Shown here: piece by piece, positions 54,408-62,507 of the stretch
Position numbering within the stretch: position 1 is the stretch's first letter
How the letters are laid out: every line of letters starts with the position of its first letter
NCBI RefSeq assembly: GCF_001424225.1
Contig: NZ_LMOR01000002.1
Coordinates: forward strand, 186,001-250,000
Direction of reading: 5' to 3'
Length of the DNA: 64,000 nt
Origin: Microbacterium sp. Leaf151
GTDB taxonomy: Bacteria > Actinomycetota > Actinomycetes > Actinomycetales > Microbacteriaceae
Made by a program: the position numbers and the translations under genes
Notes under the pieces: model-generated
Told to the model about the DNA's origin: nothing
What the model saw: the letters and a program-made list of their open reading frames with translations, nothing else
Databases searched by the model: none

Positions 54408-55466
54408 TCAGCGTCCGCGCGCCGCGCGCCGCCGCCGCACCGCACGCCGTACGCCCCACACCACAGCCCACGCGAGCCCGGCCACCACGATCCACGGCAG
54501 CAAGAACCCCACGCCGATGACGACCCCGTTCAGCGTCGCGACGAGACCGTTCCAGCCAGCGCCGAGGCCGTCGCCGAAGCCGGCGGGGTCGGCGGTGACG
54601 GATGCCGAGCGCTCGGTCAGCTGCACACTCAGCGACGACAGGGCCACCTGCGACTCGATCGACTGCAGCACCTGCCGGTCGCTGTCGAGCTGAGCCTGCC
54701 GTTCGGCCAGCGCCGACTCGGCGGTGATGAGGTCGGCGACCGATGCCGCCTGACCCATGAGCTCCGTCAGACGCGCGACGGATGCCTCACCGGCGGCGAC
54801 CCGCGCACGCAGGTCGACGGTCTGCTCGGTCACGTCCGAGCGGTTCACGCTGGTCGCCGTCACGTCTCCGATGTCGCGAAGGCCGTCCATGACAGAGGTC
54901 AGCGACTCGGCAGGGACGCGCACGGTGATCCAGCCGGAGGATGCCGTGGCAGGCGTCGCCGCGGAACCGTCGATCGGGATCCCGACCATGCCGCCACCGA
55001 GCTGCGACGACTCGACGTAACCGCCGACCGCGGCCGCGGCCGAGGTGACCGCATCGATCGCCGCGGGCACGTCGTCGACCTCGACCGTGCTGGAGCCGGT
55101 GGCGACGATGTCGCGCGTTGCTGCGTCGCGCGACGCAGATGCTTCGGGCAGCGCGCTGGAACCGGCAGCATCCTGCCCCGGGACGGCTTCGACGCTGCCC
55201 TGGTCGGACTGCCCCGCGAAGTCCGGCGCGCTCTCCGCCCCGCTCGCACCGATCACGGTCGACCCGCCGGCTCCCTGCGTCGACGTCAACGCCGGACCGA
55301 CCACGGCCGCGACCACGACGACCGCAGCGGCGGCACCGACACCCGTCCAGACGTTGCGGCGACGGCGTCGCACGCGGTGGCGCTCATCGGCGATCCGTCC
55401 GAGAACGGCGAACTCCATGGCATCCACTCGCTCGGCGGACAGTGAGGGCAGTGCGGGGGTGGTCAT
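54408..55466 (-). CDS. DUF4349 membrane protein, probable partner of the sigma factor
   Basis: 352 residues. A cytosolic N-terminus (1-40) with basic RVRRRRRN, a transmembrane helix (about 42-62), an acidic, low-complexity stretch (about 65-110), the DUF4349 domain (about 112-300) including a coiled-coil part (LTELMGQAASVADLITAESALAERQAQLDS), and a C-terminal helix (about 308-332) followed by a basic tail. Overlap with the sigma gene by 4 nt suggests that its short N-terminal part binds the sigma factor, but no known anti-sigma domain is evident. Confidence 0.85.
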   Translation of the reverse strand: MTTPALPSLSAERVDAMEFAVLGRIADERHRVRRRRRNVWTGVGAAAAVVVVAAVVGPALTSTQGAGGSTVIGASGAESAPDFAGQSDQGSVEAVPGQDAAGSSALPEASASRDAATRDIVATGSSTVEVDDVPAAIDAVTSAAAAVGGYVESSQLGGGMVGIPIDGSAATPATASSGWITVRVPAESLTSVMDGLRDIGDVTATSVNRSDVTEQTVDLRARVAAGEASVARLTELMGQAASVADLITAESALAERQAQLDSDRQVLQSIESQVALSSLSVQLTERSASVTADPAGFGDGLGAGWNGLVATLNGVVIGVGFLLPWIVVAGLAWAVVWGVRRAVRRRRAARGR

Positions 55467-56017
55467 GGCGTCTCCGTCTCCATCGCGCTGGCACGCACCC
55501 GGGAACGGATGCGGGAGAGGCGGTTTCGCACCGCACCGTGCGACACGCCCAGCGACGCCGCCGCGGCCTCGTAGCCGTAGCCCTCGGCGGCGCACAGCCG
55601 GAAGATCTCGCGATCCAGCTCGCTCAACCGCTCCACGGCGGCGAGGATGGCCGCCACCGTCTGTGCCTCGACGACCTGCGCCTCGACGTCGACGGCGGCG
55701 GGGATCTGCTCGTCGAGCTGCGTGTGCGAGCCGTGCCGGCGCCGGGCGCGCAGACGGTTCTGCGCCTGGAACCGGCACACCGTCGCCAGCCACGGCAGCA
55801 GCGACGCGCCCTCGAGGCGCAGGGAGGGGATCTTCTTCCAGGCGACCACGAAGGTGTCCTGCACGATGTCTTCCGCATCGGTGGCATCGCCGACGAGTCC
55901 GAACGCCACCCAGTACACCGGGCGCACGTACGCGCGGTACAGCTCGCGGAACGCTCCCTCGGAGCCGCCGGCCGCGCGCGCGACCAGCGCCCTGTCGTCG
56001 ATCACGTCGTCGGTCAT
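55463..56017 (-). CDS. RNA polymerase sigma factor, ECF type
   Basis: 184 residues. Region 2: FRELYRAYVRPVYWVAFGLVGDATDAEDIVQDTFVVAWKKI; region 4: LSELDREIFRLCAAEGYGYEAAAASLGVSHGAVRNRLSRIRSRVRA with its HTH. No region 1 or 3. ATG 56017 is used since GGAACGGA precedes it; a longer in-frame start has no signal. It is expressed as one unit with the DUF4349 protein. Target promoters are unknown; the gene's own upstream region (56018-56100) has CACT-GAGA-AGTG (56062-56073). Confidence 0.9.
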   Translation of the reverse strand: MTDDVIDDRALVARAAGGSEGAFRELYRAYVRPVYWVAFGLVGDATDAEDIVQDTFVVAWKKIPSLRLEGASLLPWLATVCRFQAQNRLRARRRHGSHTQLDEQIPAAVDVEAQVVEAQTVAAILAAVERLSELDREIFRLCAAEGYGYEAAAASLGVSHGAVRNRLSRIRSRVRASAMETETP

Positions 56018-56256
56018 GGCATCCGTTCCACTCCTCGGGCGGGCTGTCGTGAGCACTCTCTCACTGAGAAGTGTCTCGCCGCGGCGGATCGTCTCACGCC
56101 GGTTCCATCGGCGCTGTCGACGGTCGACTGCAACGGCGGCGCGCAGCGGGAGGGCACGGGCGCGACGTCCGCAACGGGCGAAGTAGTTACATAAGCCGAC
56201 GGACCGCCCCGTCGGGTCGATAAACTCGAGCGTTTCCCCCGACGAAAGGCCCTGCG

Positions 56257-57321
56257 ATGGAGCTGCAGCTCGACCCGCTCTTCCAGACGATCACCCTGGT
56301 GGTGCTCGTACTGATCCTGGTCGCGGACCTGCTGATCATCCTGAAGCGCCCGCACATCCCCTCGCCGAAGGAATCCACCCTGTGGGTGGTGTTCTACGTC
56401 ACCCTCGCTCTCATCTTCGCGGGCGTGATGTGGATCGTCGCCGGGGGAGAGGTGGCGGGGCAGTTCGTCGCCGGCTGGCTGACGGAGTACAGCCTGTCGA
56501 TCGACAATCTGTTCGTCTTCGTGCTGATCATGGGGCAGTTCGCGGTGCCCCGCCGGTATCAGCAGGAGGTGCTGATGGTGGGCATCATCATCGCGCTGGT
56601 GCTGCGCGGCGCGTTCATCCTGGTCGGCGCGACGATCATCGAGAACTTCAGCCCGATCTTCTACCTGTTCGGTCTGTTCCTGATCTACACCGCGATCCGG
56701 CAGGCGTTCCCCGGCGGCGATCACGACGACGACACGCAGAAAGAGAACCTCATCGTGCGGACGCTGCGTCGCGTCCTGCCGATGAGCGACGCGTACGACG
56801 GCAAGAAGGTCATCACGCGTATCAACGGCAAGAAGCTGTTCACGCCGATGATCATCGTCTTCGTCGCGATCGGCGTCACCGACCTGTTGTTCGCGATCGA
56901 CTCCATCCCCGCGATCTTCGGCATCACCCAGAGCCCGTTCATCGTCTTCACCGCGAACCTCTTCGCCCTGATGGGTCTGCGTCAGCTGTACTTCCTGCTC
57001 GGCGACCTGCTCGACCGCCTGAAGTACCTGCACTACGGCATCGCCTTCATCCTGGCCTTCATCGGCGTGAAGCTGATCCTGCACGCGATGCACGTCAACG
57101 AACTGCCGTTCCTCAACGGCGGCGAGTCGATCGAGTGGGCGCCGGAGATCTCGACGTGGGTCTCGCTCGCCGTGATCATCCTGTCGATGGCTGTCGCGAC
57201 GGTCGCCAGCCTGATCGCCGCCCGTCGCGAGCCCGCGGCCGTCGGCGCACAGGATGCCGCGGCCGAGGTCGCCGACGAGAAGGGCACCCCCTCGACGGTG
57301 GAGCACCCCGACCGCGACTGA
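56257..57321 (+). CDS. TerC family integral membrane protein
   Basis: 354 residues, about nine helices. The family signatures EYSLSIDNLFVFVLIM and TDLLFAIDSIPAIFGI hold the two conserved Asp in the membrane that suggest metal ion transport; TerC/Alx proteins are linked to tellurium resistance and manganese export. TAAACT (56224-56229) is a likely -10 and GAAAGG the Shine-Dalgarno. No yybP-ykoY riboswitch could be recognised upstream. C-terminal tail is disordered. Confidence 0.93.
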   Translation: MELQLDPLFQTITLVVLVLILVADLLIILKRPHIPSPKESTLWVVFYVTLALIFAGVMWIVAGGEVAGQFVAGWLTEYSLSIDNLFVFVLIMGQFAVPRRYQQEVLMVGIIIALVLRGAFILVGATIIENFSPIFYLFGLFLIYTAIRQAFPGGDHDDDTQKENLIVRTLRRVLPMSDAYDGKKVITRINGKKLFTPMIIVFVAIGVTDLLFAIDSIPAIFGITQSPFIVFTANLFALMGLRQLYFLLGDLLDRLKYLHYGIAFILAFIGVKLILHAMHVNELPFLNGGESIEWAPEISTWVSLAVIILSMAVATVASLIAARREPAAVGAQDAAAEVADEKGTPSTVEHPDRD

Positions 57322-57353
57322 CGAGCGGTGCCCCAGGAGGGCGAGGTACGGAA

Positions 57354-57416
57354 GGACCCTGAGCCCGTCGAAGGTCCGGGGCCCTGCGGTCCCGGGCGGC
57401 TTCGACAGGCTCAGCC
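57354..57416. repeat. Pair of REP-like elements in opposite orientation
   Basis: GGACC-CTGAGCCCGTCGAA-GGTCC (57354-57377) is the reverse-oriented form of the scoA motif; GGC-TTCGACAGGCTCA-GCC (57398-57416) is the forward form. They lie between the convergent terC and monooxygenase genes and probably double as a bidirectional terminator. Confidence 0.7.
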
Positions 57417-57497
57417 AGCCGGGTCACTGTCGGTCTCAGAGCCCGTCCGCGGTGCGCACCGCGCCGCGTGGGACGTCGAAACCACGGCATCCGGAAC

Positions 57498-58811
57498 CTA
57501 GAACGCGCGCAAATTCGCCTGCAGGCCGCCGTCGACGTACTCCTCGCGGAGGATCCCGCGCCGCCGCAGGATCGGCACCAGATCGTCGAGCACGCGGTGA
57601 ACGGTGACCGGGTGGAGGTCGCCCCACAGCAGCACGCCGTCGTTGCCCCACGTGCCGAGTTCTTCGATGCGGTCCGCGAATTCGTCGGCCGTGCCCACGA
57701 ACCCGGTGCCGTCGTTCAGGCGCCCGAGGCGCGCGTGCGCGGCGAGGATGGCCCGCAGCGGCGCGTCGGGTTCGTGCTTCCCGACGAGGCGCTTGATGCT
57801 GCCCTCCGACACGTGTTCACCGAAGATCGACCGGTCGAGGGGCCTGTCGAGGTCGAGTCCCGTGAGGTCGGTCTCGAGATCGCTCGACTGCTTTCGGGCG
57901 ATGGCGACCAGTGCCTCCTCCGAGGGATCGGCGGATGCCGCGACCAGGCGGTCGGCCTCCTCCGGCGACGACACGATCACCGGCTGGATCGCGAAGAGGA
58001 TCTTGATGTCGGAGGGGGTGCGCCCGGCGGCGACGGCGGCGTCGTGGATGCGCGCCCGGTAACCGCGGATGCTGGCCTCGTCGAGCGGGGCCAGCGCCAG
58101 CTGCACGTCGGAGTTGTGCCCGGCGAACGACAGTCCGCGGCCCGACCCGCCCGGAGAAACGACGGCCGGCTCGCCGTCGGTGAACGGCACGGCGTTCAGC
58201 GGGCCATCGAAGCCGTAGTACTCGCCGCGGTGGCGGGTGGCATCCAATCTCGTTCCGTCGGCGTAGACGCCGGATTCCTCGTCGGCGACGAGGGCGCCCT
58301 CGCCCCAGCTGCGCCAGAGATCCCGGATGCCGCCGAGCCACTCCTCGGCCCGGTCGTACGCCGCGTCATGTCCGAGCTGCGGCGCGGACGAGAAGTGTCG
58401 CGCGCTGCCCGTGTCGGTCACGACGTTCAGGCCGAGGCGGTGCCCGCTGAGGTGCTGCAGCGTCGCGAATTGACGGGCGGCCGTGTACGGCAGATACGCC
58501 GCGGGGTTCACCGTGGGAACGACGCCGAGGTGCCGGGTCGCCGCGAACAGGTACGGCGCGAGCAGGAGCGGGTCGTGCTTCGGGCCGCCGAACGCGTGGC
58601 GCACGCGCAGGTCGATGGTCTCGGCGCTGCCGAGCGAGGGGGCGTCCTCGATGATCAGCAGGTCGAAACCGGCCTGCTCGAGCGTGCGGGCGGAGTCCTG
58701 GTACAGACCCGGCTCGGTCCAACGATGGTTCCACCGCAGGTACGGGTGGCCCCATCCGTGCGGTCCGAAGCCGCGCGCGAGGAACCAGCCGAAGTGCTGG
58801 AGGCGGGTCAC
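57498..58811 (-). CDS. LLM class flavin-dependent monooxygenase (NtaA/DszA type)
   Basis: 437 residues, long-form bacterial-luciferase-like fold: FGWFLARGFGPHGWGHPY near the start, PTVNPAAYLPYTAARQFATLQHLSGHRLGLNVVTD (core barrel), YDRAEEWLGGIRDLW, HRGEYYGFDGPLN and QPVIVSSPEEADRLVA. Members of the NtaA/SnaA/DszA subgroup use FMNH2 to attack chelating acids, sulfonates or sulfones. The GTG at 58811 overlaps metY by 4 nt, suggesting release of sulfur from an organosulfur compound, but the substrate is inferred only. Confidence 0.9.
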   Translation of the reverse strand: MTRLQHFGWFLARGFGPHGWGHPYLRWNHRWTEPGLYQDSARTLEQAGFDLLIIEDAPSLGSAETIDLRVRHAFGGPKHDPLLLAPYLFAATRHLGVVPTVNPAAYLPYTAARQFATLQHLSGHRLGLNVVTDTGSARHFSSAPQLGHDAAYDRAEEWLGGIRDLWRSWGEGALVADEESGVYADGTRLDATRHRGEYYGFDGPLNAVPFTDGEPAVVSPGGSGRGLSFAGHNSDVQLALAPLDEASIRGYRARIHDAAVAAGRTPSDIKILFAIQPVIVSSPEEADRLVAASADPSEEALVAIARKQSSDLETDLTGLDLDRPLDRSIFGEHVSEGSIKRLVGKHEPDAPLRAILAAHARLGRLNDGTGFVGTADEFADRIEELGTWGNDGVLLWGDLHPVTVHRVLDDLVPILRRRGILREEYVDGGLQANLRAF

Positions 58812-60118
58812 AGCACGACCGTCTCGCGCTCGAGGGCGGGCACACCCACCAGCGCCTGATCCAGATCGGCGAGGATGTCGTCGATGTCCTCGATGCCGAT
58901 CGACAGGCGGATCGTGCCGGGGAAGACGCCCGCGCGCTCGCGCTCCTCGACGGTGCGCGCCGAGTGCGAGGTGCTCTGCGGGTGCAGCACGAGCGAGCGC
59001 ACGTCGCCGAGATGGGTCATGTGCGTGATGAGCTTCACCGACTGCACGACGTGCCGCGCGGCTTCCAGACCGCCGCTCAGGGTCACCGTGAAGACCGAGC
59101 CGCTCCCGCGCGTGAGGTAATGCCGCCCCAGCTCGTGGTGGGGGTGCGACTCGAGGCCGACGTAATCGACGCGCTCCACCTCGGGGCGCCCCTCGAGCCA
59201 CCGCGCCACGGTCAGCGCATTCTGCGATTGGCGCTCCACCCGCAGGCTCAGCGTCTCGATGCCTTGACCGATGAGGAAGGCGTTCAGCGGCGAGGGCGCG
59301 GGACCGAAGCGCGGGGCGACACTCTCGCGGATGTAGGCGCCTCGGGCGCGGGCCCCGTGCTTCTCGGCGTAGCTGGCGCCGCCCAGGCGATCGGTCTGCA
59401 CGAGGTGGGTGAAGCGGTGACCGGATGCCGCGGCGTCGAAGCGGCCGTCGTCGACGATGACACCGCCCAGCACCGCCCCCTGGCCCGCGAGGAATTTGCT
59501 CGCCGAGTGCACGACGACGGCGGCGCCGTGCTCGATCGGCCGCAGCAGGTACGGCGTCGTGAAGGTGCTGTCGACCACGAGAGGGATGCCGTGCTCCCGA
59601 CCGATCGCCGAGATCGCCGCAACGTCGAGCACGTCGTTGCGGGCGTTGGAGAGCGTCTCGGCGAAGAACGCCCTCGTGCGCGGGGTGATGGCATCCCGCC
59701 AGGCGTCGAGGTCGGACGTGTCGACGAAGGTCGTCTCGATGCCCAGTCGCACGAGGTTGTCGAGGAGCAGTCCGCGCGTTCCCTCGTAGATGTGCTCCGA
59801 GACGACGACGTGATCGCCGGCACCGGCCAGGGCCAGCAGCGCCACGGTCACCGCGGCCTGGCCGCTGGAGACGAGCACGGCCTGATCGCCGCCCTCGATC
59901 GAGGCGAGACGCTCCTCGACCGCGTGCACGGTGGGGTTGCCGGTGCGGGTGTAACCGAAGCCGGTGCCCGCGCCGAAGTGCGCGGCCGACTCGTCGAGGT
60001 CGCGGAACGTGAACCCGGCGGTCAGGTAGATCGGCATCGCCCGCGGGGTGGCGGGAGCGGTGGCGGAGCCGGCGTGCACCTGTCGTGTCGAGAATCCGGT
60101 TTCGGCGTCTGCGGCCAT
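58808..60118 (-). CDS. metY: O-acetylhomoserine (thiol)-lyase
   Basis: PLP Cys/Met metabolism enzyme, 436 residues, making homocysteine from O-acetylhomoserine and sulfide. PLP Lys 208 in VHSASKFLAGQG; STRQVHAGS N-terminus; GFGYTRTGNPTVHAVEERLASIEGG; PLVVDSTFTTPYLLRP. The length (about 430) distinguishes it from the shorter MetB/MetC. Shine-Dalgarno GGAAGGAG precedes the ATG. It is expressed first in the pair with the monooxygenase. Confidence 0.93.
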   Translation of the reverse strand: MAADAETGFSTRQVHAGSATAPATPRAMPIYLTAGFTFRDLDESAAHFGAGTGFGYTRTGNPTVHAVEERLASIEGGDQAVLVSSGQAAVTVALLALAGAGDHVVVSEHIYEGTRGLLLDNLVRLGIETTFVDTSDLDAWRDAITPRTRAFFAETLSNARNDVLDVAAISAIGREHGIPLVVDSTFTTPYLLRPIEHGAAVVVHSASKFLAGQGAVLGGVIVDDGRFDAAASGHRFTHLVQTDRLGGASYAEKHGARARGAYIRESVAPRFGPAPSPLNAFLIGQGIETLSLRVERQSQNALTVARWLEGRPEVERVDYVGLESHPHHELGRHYLTRGSGSVFTVTLSGGLEAARHVVQSVKLITHMTHLGDVRSLVLHPQSTSHSARTVEERERAGVFPGTIRLSIGIEDIDDILADLDQALVGVPALERETVVL

Positions 60119-60223
60119 GGGGCACGCTCCTTCCTACGGGTCGGCCCAGGCTCGCACGCGAGTGCGCGCAACGTCCAAACATGCGGCGTCGTGTTACGCG
60201 GGAGCTGCCGACCGGCCCGGTGG

Positions 60224-60229
60224 TATCGT
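60224..60229 (+). promoter_or_regulatory. -10 box of the leu leader transcript
   Basis: TATCGT, 6 nt before a GTG that opens a Leu-rich peptide; this places the transcription start at or next to the GTG. Confidence 0.5.
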
Positions 60230-60235
60230 GACGAG

Positions 60236-60286
60236 GTGCGGATCGCCGGCCTCCTCCTTAGCGGCCGCGACGAGACCTTGTTCTAG
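60236..60286 (+). CDS. leuL: Leu-rich leader peptide of leuCD (16 aa)
   Basis: GTG to TAG encodes MRIAGLLLSGRDETLF: three consecutive Leu codons (CTC CTC CTT at 60251-60259) and a fourth (TTG) in 16 codons. No Shine-Dalgarno is present; it would be translated from a leaderless end. The codons for Arg-Asp-Glu overlap the left arm of the attenuator hairpin, so ribosome position during Leu shortage would decide folding. Too short to be certain, but the match to biosynthetic leader peptides is good. Confidence 0.65.
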   Translation: MRIAGLLLSGRDETLF

Positions 60287-60317
60287 GCCTTTCTCGTCGC
60301 GGAGTTCGTCGCGGGCC
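60265..60317 (+). promoter_or_regulatory. Attenuator of leuCD with two alternative hairpins
   Basis: CCGCGACGAGA (60265-60275) pairs perfectly with TCTCGTCGCGG (60292-60302). The 9-mer TCGTCGCGG is repeated at 60306-60314, so the same left arm can pair instead with the second copy (extended by GGCC, one bulge). The second structure reaches to within about 14 nt of the leuC Shine-Dalgarno. No T-run follows, so control could be at translation or by Rho rather than intrinsic termination. Confidence 0.6.
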
Positions 60318-60346
60318 TCACACCCCTCCCGAGGAGAAACGCAAAC

Positions 60347-61846
60347 ATGAGCACCATTCCCGAGAACCCTCGCACCCTGGCCGAGAAGGTCTGGGACGAC
60401 CACCTCGTCGTCAAGGGCGAGAACGGTCAGCCCGACCTCATCTACATCGACCTGCACCTCGTGCACGAGGTCACGAGCCCCCAGGCGTTCGATGGTCTGC
60501 GCGCCGAGGGGCGCCCCGTGCGCCGGCTCGATCTGACGATCGCGACCGAAGACCACAACACCCCCACGCTCGACATCGACAAGCCGATCGCCGACCTCAC
60601 CAGCCGCACGCAGATCGAGACGCTGCGCCGCAACGCCGCCGAGTTCGACGTGCGCATCCACTCGCTCGGCGACAAAGAGCAGGGCATCGTCCACGTCGTG
60701 GGTCCCCAGCTCGGGCTCACTATGCCGGGCATCACCGTCGTCTGCGGCGACTCGCACACCTCCACGCACGGCGCGTTCGGCGCCATGGCGTTCGGGATCG
60801 GCACGAGCGAGGTCGAACACGTGCTCGCCACGCAGACCCTGCCGTTGAAGCCCTTCAAGACGATGGCCATCACGGTGGAGGGCGACCTCAAGCCCGGCGT
60901 CACCGCGAAGGACATCATCCTCGCGATCATCGCCAAGATCGGCGCGAACGGCGGCCAGGGCTACGTGCTCGAGTTCCGCGGCAGCGCGATCCGCTCCCTC
61001 TCGATGGAGGGGCGCATGACGATGTGCAACATGTCGATCGAGGCGGGCGCCCGCGCGGGCATGATCGCCCCCGACGACACGACCTTCGCCTACGTCAAAG
61101 ACAAGCCGCACGCCCCGCAGGGCCAGGACTGGGACGACGCCGTCGCCTACTGGCGCACCCTGCCGAGCGACGAGGGCGCCGTCTACGACGCCGAGGTCTT
61201 CCTCGACGCAGCCGACCTGGAGCCGTTCGTCACCTGGGGGACGAACCCCGGCCAGGGCGTCTCGCTGTCGGACGTCGTGCCCACCCCGGCCGACTTCGCC
61301 GACCCCAACGAGCGTGCCGCCGCTGAGCGGGCGCTGGAGTACATGGACCTCGCCGCCGGCACCCCGATGAAAGACATCCCGGTGGATGCCGTGTTCATGG
61401 GCTCGTGCACCAACAGCCGCATCGAAGACCTCCGTGCGTTCGCCTCCGTCATCCAGGGCCGCACCAAGGCCGAGAACGTGCGCGTCATGGTCGTGCCGGG
61501 CTCGGCCCGTGTGCGCCTCGAGGCCGAGGCCGAGGGACTCGACAAGGTGTTCGTCGACTTCGGTGCGGAGTGGCGCTTCGCCGGGTGCTCGATGTGCCTG
61601 GGGATGAACCCCGACCAGCTCGCACCGGGGGAGCGCTGTGCCTCCACCTCGAACCGCAACTTCGAAGGACGGCAGGGCAAGGGCGGACGCACGCACCTGG
61701 TGTCGCCGCTGGTCGCGGCGGCCACGGCTGTCCGCGGCACCCTGTCGAGCCCCGCCGACCTCGACCCGATCTCGAGCGACGGCACCCTGATCACCGGCGG
61801 TGCCGCCCGCGCCGACGAGACCGTTTCGACCGGGGCGGAGGCCTGA
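60347..61846 (+). CDS. leuC: 3-isopropylmalate dehydratase large subunit
   Basis: Aconitase-family isomerase subunit of leucine synthesis. 499 residues. [4Fe-4S] cysteines: Cys 354 (FMGSCTNSR), Cys 414 and Cys 417 ([11 protein letters not shown]). Other conserved parts: [49 protein letters not shown] and [22 protein letters not shown] lies 11 nt before the ATG. The gene is preceded by the leader peptide and attenuator and followed by leuD after 1 nt. Confidence 0.96.
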   Translation: MSTIPENPRTLAEKVWDDHLVVKGENGQPDLIYIDLHLVHEVTSPQAFDGLRAEGRPVRRLDLTIATEDHNTPTLDIDKPIADLTSRTQIETLRRNAAEFDVRIHSLGDKEQGIVHVVGPQLGLTMPGITVVCGDSHTSTHGAFGAMAFGIGTSEVEHVLATQTLPLKPFKTMAITVEGDLKPGVTAKDIILAIIAKIGANGGQGYVLEFRGSAIRSLSMEGRMTMCNMSIEAGARAGMIAPDDTTFAYVKDKPHAPQGQDWDDAVAYWRTLPSDEGAVYDAEVFLDAADLEPFVTWGTNPGQGVSLSDVVPTPADFADPNERAAAERALEYMDLAAGTPMKDIPVDAVFMGSCTNSRIEDLRAFASVIQGRTKAENVRVMVVPGSARVRLEAEAEGLDKVFVDFGAEWRFAGCSMCLGMNPDQLAPGERCASTSNRNFEGRQGKGGRTHLVSPLVAAATAVRGTLSSPADLDPISSDGTLITGGAARADETVSTGAEA

Positions 61847-61847
61847 C

Positions 61848-62444
61848 ATGGAGAAGTTCAGCACCCACACCGGTGTCGCCGCCCCGCTGAAGCGCTCGGC
61901 CGTCGACACCGACCAGATCATCCCGGCGGTCTTCCTCAAGCGCGTCACCAAGACCGGCTTCGACGACGCCCTCTTCGCCAACTGGCGCCAGGACCCCGAC
62001 TTCATCCTCAACCAGGACGCCTACCGCTCGGCATCCGTCCTCGTCGCCGGTCCCGACTTCGGCACCGGCTCCAGCCGAGAGCACGCCGTCTGGGCGCTGC
62101 GCGATTACGGCTTCCAGGTGGTGCTGAGCCCGAAGTTCGCTGACATCTTCCGCGGCAACTCCGGCAAGCAGGGCCTCGTCACCGGCGTGATCAGCGAAGA
62201 CGACCTCGAACGCATCTGGGCGGTGATCGAGGCGCAGCCCGGCATCGAGATGACCGTCGATCTGCAGGCCAAGACGGCGACCGTCGGCGATCTCCAGGTC
62301 TCGTTCGACATCGACGATTACACTAGGTGGCGGCTTCTCGAAGGGCTCGACGACATCGGGCTCACGCTGCGTGACGAAGACAAGATCACGCAGTTCGAGG
62401 CGCGCCGCGAGGCATGGCGGCCGCGGACCCTCCCGGTCCGCTGA
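61848..62444 (+). CDS. leuD: 3-isopropylmalate dehydratase small subunit
   Basis: 198 residues. [33 protein letters not shown] start; the swivel domain motif [17 protein letters not shown] binds substrate carboxylates; [14 protein letters not shown] follows. It completes the isomerase with LeuC. The start is 1 nt after the leuC stop, with GGAGG in the leuC end. Confidence 0.96.
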   Translation: MEKFSTHTGVAAPLKRSAVDTDQIIPAVFLKRVTKTGFDDALFANWRQDPDFILNQDAYRSASVLVAGPDFGTGSSREHAVWALRDYGFQVVLSPKFADIFRGNSGKQGLVTGVISEDDLERIWAVIEAQPGIEMTVDLQAKTATVGDLQVSFDIDDYTRWRLLEGLDDIGLTLRDEDKITQFEARREAWRPRTLPVR

Positions 62445-62507
62445 GCCCGATCGACCCGATCGGGTCGACTCGCCGCCCCTCGTCAACGAAGTGAGGTCCA
62501 CCCCCCT

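Noticed and set aside
56018..56256. yybP-ykoY manganese riboswitch upstream of terC
   Set aside because: TerC genes often have one, but I could not find the conserved paired loops; only a promoter and Shine-Dalgarno are visible.
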